Part shown: positions 1 to 8,952 of the stretch, one piece after another
Position numbering within the stretch: position 1 is the first letter of the stretch
How the letters are laid out: every line of letters starts with the position of its first letter
Assembly (NCBI GenBank): GCA_004335635.1
Contig: QAXH01000399.1
Coordinates: 1,382-15,477 of the forward strand
Reading direction: 5' to 3'
DNA length: 14,096 nucleotides
Source of the DNA: Chloromonas sp. AAM2
Taxonomy: Eukaryota; Chlorophyta; Chlorophyceae; Chlamydomonadales; Chlamydomonadaceae
The notes under the pieces: model-generated
What the model saw: the letters and a program-made list of their open reading frames with translations, nothing else
Told to the model about the DNA's origin: nothing
Database searches by the model: none
Program-made: the position numbers and the translations under genes

Positions 1-12
1 CCCCTCGTCTAC

Positions 13-2798
13 CTCTTGGGTGTGGGTTGCGTGTCCACCTCCCCACATCCCAGTTTCCCGCTCCTCCCGCTGCCCCAGCTCCACACCTCTCCCGCAGTAG
101 TGGCCACAAGCATGTGGTGCTTGCCCGCAGCTACACTGACAACCTGTGCACAGCATGCATCAACATCATTCACACTTGATGCATGAAGAGACGGTACACA
201 GCAGGGAGCATGGCCGGCATGAGCAGGTGGCAAAGGAAAGGGTCTACAATCAGCTCGTAAGCAGCTGAAGATGCGCTGCGTTGAAACTCTCGGTTTCCTG
301 AGGTGCATTGGCCTTCACCCACAAATCAGTTGCAATACCAACTGGTAGACATGCAACTCCTGCAAAAAGGGAGAATCCGACTAAGGAGAGGCTTTACTGG
401 GCTTTTAAGGATATGCTTGACAAAAACCAGGGTTCAGCCCATGCCACGTTCAGCGCCTTGATACTTCCAGTGATTGGAACCAACAAAGCGATTGTTCCTC
501 CACGCACGAAACCAACCCCACAACCACAACATTAAAAACCAATCGCCCGGTAAGCCCATGCCAAGAAAGGTCAGCGTCTTGTGCCAACCCTTGATACCGT
601 TGTTTTACAGCCCGTCAACAGCTCCTCCCCAACTGCCTAATGCCAACCTGACCTCCAATTTCTGAATGGGATGGCGTTCGCCCAGAAAACTAACCCCATC
701 ACCCCTGCCTAGTGCCCACCTGTCGTTTCCCAAGCCCTGCCACGGGCCATGGCCTGATGAGCGCCGTCTCCCCGCTGTGGATCTGAAAGTCAGGGTGCCC
801 TGAGCCACGGAACAGGGCGGTGGAGACACAGTTGGATGGTGCTCATGGGTGGATGCGTGCAAGCATCCTGTCCTGCCGTGCAGCTACTGAAACTAAATGC
901 ACTGTCAGCCACTGAACATGACACATTGCGCTGCTTTGACAGACACTTGTTCTGCACCCGGCCATGCCTGGTGATGCCACTGCTTACTTGCGTTGGCTTG
1001 ATCTGCTTAGTTCCGTCGACTTGATCACTCATTTGCTCATCGGCTTGATCACGCGGCTCAAGCGGGTTAACGACTTGGATGGCCAGGCTACCTGATATCG
1101 TGTCTTTGGGGCGATGCTATTGGGCGATGCTATTGGGCGATGCAAATGCCTATTAATGACACTGTAAGCAAATGTTGCACTGCTTGACTGCCTGGCAAAC
1201 AGCCCCAACCCCAAGCTCTGCCAGGTACCATGTGCCGGCCCCTGCCCACCCACCTAGTCTGCCCCCTCTTCCCCAGCCCCAGGTCCACAGCCTGCCATCG
1301 CTGCCCACCGCTGCCGAATGGTACTTGGCCGCAGCTAGCGCCACGGCACCCAGCGCAGCCAGGCCGTCCACACGCACGGGGTTCAGGGCAAAGTCAGTGC
1401 ACCCTGCAGGCAGCAGCGTCATGACGGCTTGGGGTTATGGTCAGCATTGGCCACCGTCATGCGGACCCAACACACAGCCGCCGTCATCAGCATGTAGTAA
1501 AGTTGCGTGAACAACGGGGTGGCTGTGACAGCAGCACAGCCGGCAGGGCTCGACAACACTGGCCAGGCATAGTAAACCAGGAAATTGATTTCCCGGCCGG
1601 TTCACATCAGACGCCGGTTCACATCAGGCATGTACCTTGCAACCTGTAGGAGGCATGTGGGCCCTGGTGGCTGGTTCAGGCTTTTCGGCCCCACCTGTTC
1701 CCAGCTGGTAGTTTGCCCCACTACCCCAGCAATAGACAGATGCATGGTGAGGCGTGGCAGGACTCCCCAGGCTGCTTGCCCCGGTGTGCATGGCGTGCGT
1801 TTGCATGTAGGGAGCGAGCTCGCATGACACAAGGTCCAGAGGGGTGCGGCCCTGCAAGCATGGTGAGCATGGCCTTGAAGAGACAAGATTGGAATTTCAG
1901 ACAAATGTGATCAGTTTTGCCCCGGTCATGGCAAAGCCATGATGAGTCAGTGCTGTGCTGAATGCGCTGTGCGTATGCTGTATGCGCTGCACAGAAAGCA
2001 CGTGCCTGCCGGTGATTGCATGCTACAGGGCGATGCACAGGTGGTTACGCTATTCATGGTGCAGTCTATGCATGGCAAGGGGTTCACATACCTTGACGTC
2101 TGGCACGTCTAGGCTGGCTCCAGCGTTGAGCAGCAGCGCTGCCACGTGCAGGTGGCCCCAATAAAGCGCACGATGCAACGACGTCCTGTGAAGACACATC
2201 CACACCAACTGCATGACACCATCCGCAGTTACATGCTAGCCTGATCGGCCACGCGATGAACGGCCGCACAGCAGTTCTCGAGGGCGTGTGCCATGAACCA
2301 GATGACACCCCATGCTGCCATGGCTGGTGACATGGCTGGTATGGTGACTGCATGTTGAGAGTACCATGCTCACCAGCCTGATTCCCCGTCCTGCAGGTCT
2401 GGATTGGCTCCTGCTGCCAGCAGCCTTGAGACGATACCGCCATGGTTGCGCCACACCTGCAGTGACCCAGCACCCAATAAAGTGCTTAACAGCAGTTCTG
2501 GAGAGCTGGTGGCTGCAACTGATGCCATGCTGTATGTGGTCAACCAAGAATAGAATCAGGATAACTTCTGGGTAACATTCCTCCCAATTGCCTTACACCG
2601 ACCGCGAGATGCAGAGGAAATGCCTCGCATGCGTTAGGCCTGCACGCGTGAGCACGAATGTAGGTTAGCAGTAGCACCCACACAACGATGCAACCCAGGA
2701 GCTCTGACGCACCGGTTCACGTCCTTCGCACAGCTTCGCAGAGCCAGTTCCACATGTCCTTCCGTTCCATTTTTACATGCCTCGAATAGCAAATCCAT
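13..2798 (-). CDS. IBTK: IBTK-like ankyrin-RCC1 protein, 5' part (gene continues off the left edge)
   Basis: The spliced product starts MDLLFEACKNG. Ankyrin repeats cover about residues 30-115 (PLHLAV, RLLAAGANPDLQD, ESGWTSLHRALYWGH, LLLNAGASLDV, GRTPLDLV). RCC1 beta-propeller blades follow from about 138 (SVYCWGSGANYQLGTG; KYHSAAVGSDGRLWTWG; QVVSVAAGKHHMLVAT; EVWSWGSGRSGKLG). This order, and ESGWTSLHRALYWGH in particular, matches the N-terminus of IBTK. In animals IBTK continues with BTB domains and acts as a BTK inhibitor and cullin-3 substrate adaptor; the C-terminal half is outside this window, so neither BTB domains nor that role can be confirmed here. BTK is an animal kinase, so the algal partner must differ. 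The ATG at 2798 was chosen because it opens the conserved helix. The frame stays open upstream to 2945 but shows no family match and no better ATG. The gene is divergent from FPGS. Alternatives: a generic ankyrin-RCC1 or UVR8-like propeller, less likely given the ankyrin part. Confidence 0.85.
1111..1143. repeat. 13-bp tandem repeat in IBTK-like intron 6
   Basis: The unit GCGATGCTATTGG occurs at 1111-1123 and 1124-1136, followed by a partial copy GCGATGC at 1137-1143. It lies in the intron between RCC1 exons 6 and 7. No function is implied. Confidence 0.9.
1597..1627. repeat. Short direct repeat, 17-bp period, IBTK-like intron 5
   Basis: CCGGTTCACATCAG occurs at 1597-1610 and again at 1614-1627, inside the intron that separates the first two RCC1 exons. 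Confidence 0.85.
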
Positions 2799-2821
2799 GA
2801 GTTGCCTTGCGAAGTAACTCC

Positions 2822-2839
2822 ACAGCCCTTCCGGGCTGT
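2822..2839. promoter_or_regulatory. Small inverted repeat (7-bp stem, 4-nt loop) before the IBTK-like start
   Basis: ACAGCCC at 2822-2828 and GGGCTGT at 2833-2839 are exact reverse complements around TTCC. The element lies 24-41 bp upstream of the chosen ATG at 2798, probably in the 5' leader. It could be a protein-binding palindrome, a small leader hairpin or chance. Confidence 0.4.
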
Positions 2840-2999
2840 ACGTTAAAAGAAAGCCGCAATAATGAGCAGCTATATCGACAAATGCATAAGTCGGCTGGCG
2901 CACGGCTACGCGAAACACAGCCCCAAAAAGGGACCATGCAAGCACAACAAACCGCTAACTAACATCCTCTAGTTTGCAACGCCATACTCACTGGGTGTC

Positions 3000-3071
3000 A
3001 TGCCGGATCATGCAGGTCATCTACAATGCTTAAACCCAGACTGCTACAGTAATTTTGCGCGTTGTTGGTAA
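3000..3071 (+). promoter_or_regulatory. Upstream ATGs / short uORFs in the FPGS leader
   Basis: Three ATGs precede the FPGS start and each opens a short frame closed before 3082: 3000-3071 (23 codons plus stop), 3010-3033 (7 codons plus stop) and 3026-3052 (8 codons plus stop). They are uORFs only if transcription starts upstream of them. If the start site is downstream of about 3028 they are irrelevant. Confidence 0.35.
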
Positions 3072-3081
3072 ACTCGGTGGG

Positions 3082-6000
3082 ATGGCAGACTCTCTAGATG
3101 ATGAAGTGCTCCAGGTGCTCAGCAACCTGATCGCATTCAAGAACCGCGCGGATGCCAAGGGATGGCGCGAGGCATTCGAGAACATGGCAGTGTACCTTGA
3201 GGTACGACATCTAGAGCACTATGGTTCAGGCATGGTGTGAGAGTCCGTCCCATGACCTTAGCACAATCAACGTGGATGCCTGGCCGCGTCATGATGAACC
3301 TGCCTCTGCTGTCTCTGTTCCAGCGGATTGGCCTCACAACAGAAGAGTTGGACAAGCTGCCAGTGATTCATGTGGCGGGCACCAAGGGCAAGGTAAGCCG
3401 AACCACCATTGATGAACAGTGATGAACAGATGGGGCGCAAGGCCTGGTGCTTCGTAATGCGTAAGCCAGCCTTAGATGACGTGCTTGGCAGCACAGTGCC
3501 ACGCGACTGCATGGGCTTGTGACAAGGCAGCTTGCATGCCAGCTTGCATTTGCTTCAAATAGGTAGCACCTCGTTGACACTAATGAAAACCCGGGGTGCA
3601 AGACCTGTTACATTATTATGCTCAAGTGCAGCAGGGACGTACCAGCACACTGCTACGCAACTCCACCAGCTTGCAAGCGCACATTCTACCTTGCACCCCA
3701 GCTTGCACACTTGGTTTCATGCAGCTGGCCCATGGTTGTCTGTATGCAGGGCTCCACATGCGCTGTAATCGAGAACATCCTGCGGACATGTGGTTACCGA
3801 ACTGGGCTGTACACTTCACCTCATCTTGTGGATGTGCGGGAGAGGGTGCGAATTGACGGGTACGTGTGCTTGCACCTAGCACCAACAGTGCACCAACAGT
3901 GCAGAACAGCGAGAAAGCCACCAACAGTCTTAATTTCACAGCCACGCAACATGGCAACAACGCTAATCTCACGGCCACAGCACGGGACACAGGTGGCCTG
4001 CTCATTGCAGCGAGTTCAACAACAACACTCCAGGCGTGGGTGCAGTGTCAGCTACAGGATACCAGCACTTGGATCGCAACAGCACGGCATAAATGTGCCC
4101 TACCCGTTGGAGAAACAACGTATCCCGATGTGGCATACGGCCTGGTACTAGATACCAGCAATCGTAACAGCATTACTCTTGTGTGGTGATGCAAGTACGC
4201 TGCAGAACACCAGGATGGTGTTGTGTGTTGATATCTGCAGGCAAATGGTGAGCAAGCGAGTGTTTGAGCAGGAGTTCTGGCAGTGCCACGAGCGGTTCAC
4301 TGCCTCGGCCACGGAGGAGGTGGGCGTGCCGGGATACTTCCGCTTCATGACACTGCTTGGTGCGTCACTTGCACTCTTGTCCTTTTGGGGACCGTCATGC
4401 AGGAATTGCAGCAATTGGAGAGGTGGTGCTGGTCTTGCAGTTGTTGACGCGCCCTGGCACTAGGCGGTTGGAACAGAGTGGCAGCTGTGCAACGTTCACC
4501 GCTCAGATCTTAGATCAGCCTGCAGCCTCAGCCATCTGCCTGATGCCTGTCAGCAGTAGAACAGGGCCGTGCAGGTCACAACAGCTACTGCTGTGAGGTA
4601 GCCATGTGGCCATATGCTGACTGGATTCATTGGTTAAGCGTATCACAAGTCGTGTCATGTCGGCTGGGCCGTCAACTTCTGCCCAACAGTCTGGATCTGT
4701 ATGCCTGTTTGCCAAAAAATCTTGTGCCACCAGCACATCGGTGCCTTTCATGCAGCGCTCAAGATCTTCCTCTCCCAGTCAGTGGACGTGGTGGTGTTGG
4801 AAGTTGGCATTGGCGGGCGGCTGGATGCCACGAACGTGATCCCCCACCCCATTGTGTGCGGTATCACTTCTCTGGGCTTTGACCACATGGAAACACTGGG
4901 GGACACACTGCCGGTGCGTGCAAACCCACCCGATCAATCATCATCACATGGCTTAACCCACGGTGCTGCAAAACCAACCACCCAGGCGCTTAGAAGCAGC
5001 CGCCATCACCACCTTGAAGAACCCATGAGCATGATGCCTCCAAACATCAAGCACGTGCATCATGGCCATGTGGAGGCACGCACTGGGTACAGCTGGGAGC
5101 AAACTGATGTAGCTTATCAGCCTTGCTCTACTCACATGGAGAGGCGTGCAAAGAGAACACATGAAGGCAAATGCATGACAGCTGGGCAGGGCATTCATTT
5201 CGGTTGTTTGTTTGAGGTGCAACACTTGCTCCAGTACTGCTGGCTAGCCATGTCCTGGCAGAAATGCAGCCATAACCCTGTAAGTCCCATTTGGAACTGT
5301 GTGCTTGGCATGATGCAGGCCGGCAGTTTCATATGCAGTGCACAGACTTCTGCATTGCATGTTTTCTTTTACAGAAATTTGGACAAACTAGTGGCTGGCC
5401 GGAGACCTCCTGACCTGTCCACTTTGCCCACATGCCATGCGCCTACATGCAGAAGATCGCTCGTGAGAAGGCAGGCATCCTCAAGCCTGGACGGCCAGCC
5501 TTCACCATGCACCAGCCAGATGACGCCATGGAGGCCTTACAGGTACCGCAGGGAGCATGGGCGGCTTTGCACGCACACATGTACATGCAAACAGCAACTG
5601 ACAGCATGCAGCGGGTGCTGTTTAGACTAGCCAATGACTGCCAGACTATCTCTGCACCTATCCTTGTTTCGTGTGATGTATGTTAGGCAGTCGATTCATG
5701 GCCCTCCTTCTTGCTACTTCTTGGTGCTCTGCTCCTGCGCAGGAAGTAGCAGCCAGGGTTGGTGCTCCACTCAAAGTGACAGGCGGCCTGGACAGCTGGC
5801 GCCCCGCAGGTGTGGGGCGAACACATTCCATGAGTGCGCAATGCATGACAACCAGACACGTGCTGATGTATACCACACGACATGACACATGCTGATGTGT
5901 ACCACAGACTACCCATACACACAGTCCGTGTGCTTGCAGTGCACGCAACCCTTGGTCACCTGCACCGATTGGTGCGCATGTAATGCATGCGCGACACAAG

Positions 6001-8839
6001 CTGTGGGTGCGCAATGCATGCGAACCCGAAATACCATGATCATTAATACCAAAGTATACACATGATCATTAATACCAAAGTATACACATGTTCATTCACA
6101 CCACCGGATGCCCATGAGACACCACAGTACACCCACCATACTATACATGACCACCGATGCTATGGCCCAGCTGACCATCCCTCTGGCTGTAGATGCCAGA
6201 CACGTACTGTGGGTGCACAATGCATGACAACCCGACCTACCCATCATGGACCTACCACAGTACAATACCCCATGATTGTAAAGTATCACCCACTGCTGGT
6301 CAAGCTGCAAGTGTAATGTGTGCATGGCCACCCATCACGCCATGCTATGGCTGAGCCACTCACCTTCTCTGGCTGCAGATGCCAGCACGTGCGCCCGCAT
6401 GTCCCTGGGGGGCGAGCACCAGCGACTGAACGGCGGCCTAGCGGTGCAGCTGTGTGCGGCATATGAAGAGGACTGCCTGGCTCAGGGCAGGGCCAGGCCG
6501 GGCGCAGAGCAGCGTGTACAGCAGCTTAGGCAGGGAGTGCTGCCGCATGAGTACTTGCAAGGTCTGGCCACGACTGTGTGGCCTGGCAGGAGCCAGGTGG
6601 GGTGGTGCATGCATGTCATCATGTGTGCATGGCGTTTGCGGATATGTCTGTAGCGCTGTTGTGGCTGGCCTTACAGCAACTGGGTGTGAGGAGGGGGGTA
6701 TGCGGGGGAGGGAAGGGGGGGGTATGCATGCCGTTGTGCTTCCATCACATTTGCAGATCTGTCCATAGCACAGTTACAGTTGGGCATACGGCGGGGCGTT
6801 TGCTGCTCCAAATCTGAGCAGGAAAGAGGATGGCCTGACCGCTGATGTGGCAGGCAGGAATTCAAACGGCATTCCGTTGTAGAGATGGCTTGACATCATG
6901 AGTTGTTGAGTTGAGGGTGACACGTGTTGACAGGGGGGGATCACGGCCTGACTCGGTTGTGGGTGAGCAAACGGTGACAATAAAAAGAGAAGCCCCAGCA
7001 TGTCTGTGCTCGCGTTATGTTTTGAACGTGTCAGGCAGCCACACCTATGCTTGCGAGACCTGTGTGTGCCGTTGTGCATTTGGAGCAAACAGATACCAAC
7101 AGCACCAAGCAAGCCCTCGATATCAACCTGACTGGGATAGCCCCTCGCAGCTACACATGAGCTCGCCAGACCTGTGTGTGTCGTTGTACTTCATGCAAGT
7201 AAACAGGGACTCGCGTCCTCTGCCGCAACTGGTTATGTTATACGTACTACATGTACTACCACATGTACTACTGTACGTGCTACTATGTGTAGAACAGCAC
7301 ACATTGCTGTGTGCTAATTCTTCCACGCATCATTATTGTGCACTCATCCTTGATTCTTCCAGGTTGTCCATGAACCGGAGTTCATAGAGCCTCCCAGCGC
7401 ATCAGACACACCCTTGCCACCCACAGCAAGCACAGCTGTGAGCAAAGTGGCACACCCCACCAGTCGCCTGTCCTTCTTTATTGACGGGGCTCACACGCCA
7501 GAGAGCATGGTCACATGCGCGGAGTGGTTTGCTGTTGAGGCCGCCACGCAGCCAAAACCACCAGGTAAGCAGAGTGCAGTGGAGGAAGGAGGCACATGGT
7601 CTGAGCAAATGGTGTCTCGCATGCTTGCAGGACGTGGTTACACAAATGTGCAGTGAAGTGATTCACTCTCACCTGTGCCGTCTGCGCACACGCTGTCTTG
7701 CATGCTGGATGTCTGCAGGATGTAAACAAAGCAGTCTGCAGTGCTGCGTCACGCCTTCAGTATCAAATCAACCTGTTACCTTATCCAGTTGCTCTGGCAG
7801 ACCCCTGGTCTCCTCGGGCCTCTTATGCAACAATGGTTTCGCTGCACACTCCATGCACCTGTGGAACAATGGTTTCACTGCACATTCTTATCCACGTGCA
7901 GGAACAACATCAGTGGAGCATGTCCTTCTGTTCAACTGCATGAAGGAGCGGGAACCCTCCGTCCTGCTTCCTGCCCTATCCACCACCCTCGCAGCCCACG
8001 GCATCACCTTAGACCACACGCTCTTCGCACCGCCCCAATCTCAGTACGGATTCCTGCCAACTAAGCAGGCACCCTACGCCCCTGGCAGCGCACCCATCAC
8101 AGCCACACCCACTCACACCCAACCTGCTGCCGCTTCAACCGGCACTGCTGGGAATGCCACATCGGGCACCTTGCCGCCACTGCCTGACTATTCCTGGCAG
8201 CTGCAGCTGCAGAACGTGTGGCTATCCCAGTGTGCATCCAACCATCAGGGGCGAGGTGCTCAAATTATGTCGGGTGTGGCTGCCCTGCCCCTGCCACCCA
8301 CACCAGGTGCGAGGGAAATTGATTGCCAACATTCAGTTTTCGAGAGTGATGTCAGTGCAGACTTGAGGCGCAACTGCACAAACATGACGTGCAATAAGCC
8401 ATGTGTGTGGAGAGGCAACTGGTTGCAGCATGTCAAAGTGAGCTCACATTGCGGCCTGCTCGCGATAGTGCAACTCAGGACAAATAGTGAAGTTAGCACT
8501 GGGAGGCAGCACTAGATTAGGCCATCAGCCCGCCCCAGTGCATTCGGTTGGCTTTGCTAGCATGAGTGCAGGTTCTAGGCCCACCCGTTAGCATCATGCA
8601 GTGCACGTTGAACACCTCCATGGCACTCAAGTTGCGCATGCCTGATTGCCTTTGTGCGTGCAGGCCTCCCAGTCCAGGACACTTGCAAGGGGGCCATTGC
8701 CCCTTCCCTAGGGTCTGCGATCGAGTGGCTGCGTAGCGTGGCACGCGCACGGCCTCAGGTGCAGCTTCAGGTCCTGGTCGCAGGGTCACTCTATCTCGTA
8801 GGAGACGTGCTGAAGATGCTTGGGAAGGCACCCAAATGA
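3082..8839 (+). CDS. FPGS: Folylpolyglutamate synthase (complete, 11 exons, about 577 residues)
   Basis: FPGS adds glutamates one at a time to the gamma-carboxyl of tetrahydrofolates, using ATP; this retains folates in cells and organelles and raises their affinity for C1 enzymes. Motifs in order: ATP-binding P-loop GTKGKGST at residues 59-66; [14 protein letters not shown] (about 85-98); [12 protein letters not shown] (155-166) and [13 protein letters not shown] (178-190) of the Mur-ligase-type core; [13 protein letters not shown] (193-205); [13 protein letters not shown] (about 255-267); [16 protein letters not shown] (about 356-365); [10 protein letters not shown]; and the C-terminal [14 protein letters not shown]. 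These agree best with plant FPGS. The ATG at 3082 has G at -3 and G at +4. No obvious long transit peptide precedes the catalytic part, so a cytosolic form is the simplest reading. The family is certain; small details of exon 10 are not. Confidence 0.97.
3879..3902. repeat. Short tandem repeat in FPGS intron 3
   Basis: CACCAACAGTG occurs twice back to back, with a third related ACCAACAGT about 35 bp later. The surrounding stretch is AC-rich and simple in composition. Confidence 0.7.
5834..6392. repeat. Imperfect tandem duplication in FPGS intron 7, including the splice acceptor
   Basis: The word TGCGCAATGCATG (or TGCACAATGCATG) followed by a CAACC- or GAACC-like tail begins near 5835, 6007 and 6213, roughly 170-205 bp apart. 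B and C share a longer context (CTGTGGGTGC...). The region GATGCTATGG...CTCTGGCTGTAGATGCCAG (6156-6199) resembles CATGCTATGG...CTCTGGCTGCAGATGCCAG (6341-6385). The latter spans the real acceptor (AG at 6377-6378) and the first bases of exon 8. The intron therefore appears to have grown by duplication of about 170-205 bp blocks, one of which carried the acceptor. Confidence 0.65.
6035..6090. repeat. 26-bp perfect tandem doublet in FPGS intron 7
   Basis: An AT-rich 26-bp unit (starting CATGATCATTAATACC, ending GTATACA) occurs exactly at 6035-6060 and 6061-6086, followed by CATG, the start of a third copy. Perfect identity points to recent duplication or slippage. It is nested within the larger, older duplication. 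Confidence 0.95.
6693..6722 (+). other. G-rich tract with G-quadruplex potential, FPGS intron 8
   Basis: G-runs of 6, 5, 3 and 8 occur at 6693-6698, 6704-6708, 6710-6712 and 6715-6722, with loops of 5, 1 and 2 bases. This satisfies the usual G3+ N1-7 rule and would lie in the sense RNA of the intron. No function is known. Confidence 0.7.
7053..7191. repeat. Direct repeat, about 112-bp period, FPGS intron 8
   Basis: GCGAGACCTGTGTGTGCCGT at 7053 and GCCAGACCTGTGTGTGTCGT at 7165 start matching blocks of about 27 bp, and similarity continues weakly on both sides. A low-complexity run of GTACTAC-like units follows at about 7240-7292 in the same intron. Confidence 0.75.
7827..7890. repeat. 36-bp-period duplication next to the FPGS exon 10 acceptor
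   Basis: AACAATGGTTTCGCTGCACA at 7829 is repeated as AACAATGGTTTCACTGCACA at 7865, ending just before the acceptor at 7900-7901. Confidence 0.85.
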
Positions 8840-8947
8840 TGCAGCACAGCAACAGTGAGCCAGCAGGCTCTGTGCATGCCTAGGACAAAGTAGATGACAG
8901 GATGACAAAGCAGTCGAGTCACGCACAGTGTGATCAGCTCGTGTTCT

Positions 8948-8952
8948 TGTAA
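8948..8952 (+). terminator. Candidate FPGS poly(A) signal TGTAA
   Basis: TGTAA is the usual polyadenylation signal in many chlorophycean algae. This one lies 109 bp after the FPGS stop codon, the first I noticed downstream. TGTAA also occurs in introns of this window, so the motif alone is weak evidence. Confidence 0.4.

Larger units (their letters stand above)
13..2798 (-). other. IBTK: Exon map of the IBTK-like gene
   Basis: Exons in transcription order: 2798-2713, 2639-2597, 2456-2374, 2185-2092, 1851-1695, 1403-1254, about 782-720, and 143-13 (last visible donor AGAG/GTAGAC). Phases join correctly for exons 1-6 and for 7-8. The 43-bp exon 2 supplies PLHLAV and is bounded by TGCAG and the strong donor GGT/GTAAGG. 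Exon 3 ends TG and exon 4 begins G, restoring the Trp of ESGWTSLH. The exon 6-7 junction is unresolved: homology wants RLG followed by HSGETALIRPWPV, but the canonical sites that keep frame (donor at 1246 with acceptor at 775) give RLGGGETALIRP, two residues short of the usual blade. Introns over 300 bp are 783-1253, holding a 13-bp tandem repeat, and 144-719, in which I see nothing recognisable. Confidence 0.75.
2799..3081. promoter_or_regulatory. Shared divergent promoter and leader region of the IBTK-like gene and FPGS
   Basis: The two start codons are head to head with 283 bp between them, so both promoters and both 5' leaders must fit here or overlap the genes. I see no clear TATA box. 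The IBTK-side leader holds a short inverted repeat, and the FPGS side holds three upstream ATGs. The boundaries are simply the two chosen start codons; no transcription start site is known. Confidence 0.55.
3082..8839 (+). other. FPGS: Exon map of FPGS
   Basis: Exons: 3082-3201, 3324-3392, 3750-3859, 4241-4359, 4756-4913, 5453-5542, 5743-5809, 6379-6596, 7363-7564, 7902-8306 and 8664-8839 (TGA at 8837-8839). All junctions are GT...AG and all phases join to one open frame. Exon 10 may instead end at 8255 (CGAG/GTGCTC), which removes 17 residues; I prefer 8306 (CCAG/GTGCGA) for its better donor. Introns over 300 bp: 3393-3749, 3860-4240, 4360-4755, 4914-5452, 5810-6378 (tandem duplications), 6597-7362 (G-rich tract and repeats), 7565-7901 (36-bp repeat) and 8307-8663. 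I see no gene inside the introns; the open frames there match nothing recognisable. Confidence 0.9.

Noticed and set aside
2640..2712. Direct join of IBTK-like exon 1 to the exon at 2185
   Set aside because: The phases fit, but it would lose the PLHLAV and GANPDLQDGESGW ankyrin parts that clear splice sites at 2639-2597 and 2456-2374 provide.
3866..4189. 107-codon open frame, Asn/Thr-rich, between FPGS exons 3 and 4
   Set aside because: It lies wholly in an intron flanked by clear splice sites, matches no family and owes its bias to AC-rich simple sequence.
4735..4755. Coding-like AFH just before FPGS exon 5, similar to AFHVF in animal FPGS
   Set aside because: No in-phase AG precedes it. 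Splicing at 4755 gives LLALKIF, which matches plant FPGS (AFKIF) without extra residues.
4701..5630. 309-codon open frame on the plus strand
   Set aside because: Only 4756-4913 in this frame is FPGS. The rest is intron read-through; exon 6 is in another frame.
5960..6315. TGTAA words as premature poly(A) signals in FPGS intron 7
   Set aside because: The motif is common by chance and sits among coding exons; nothing else supports 3' end formation there.
7481..8515. 344-codon open frame on the plus strand
   Set aside because: It contains FPGS exon 10 plus read-through of intron 9 and of intron 10. The N-terminal part resembles nothing.
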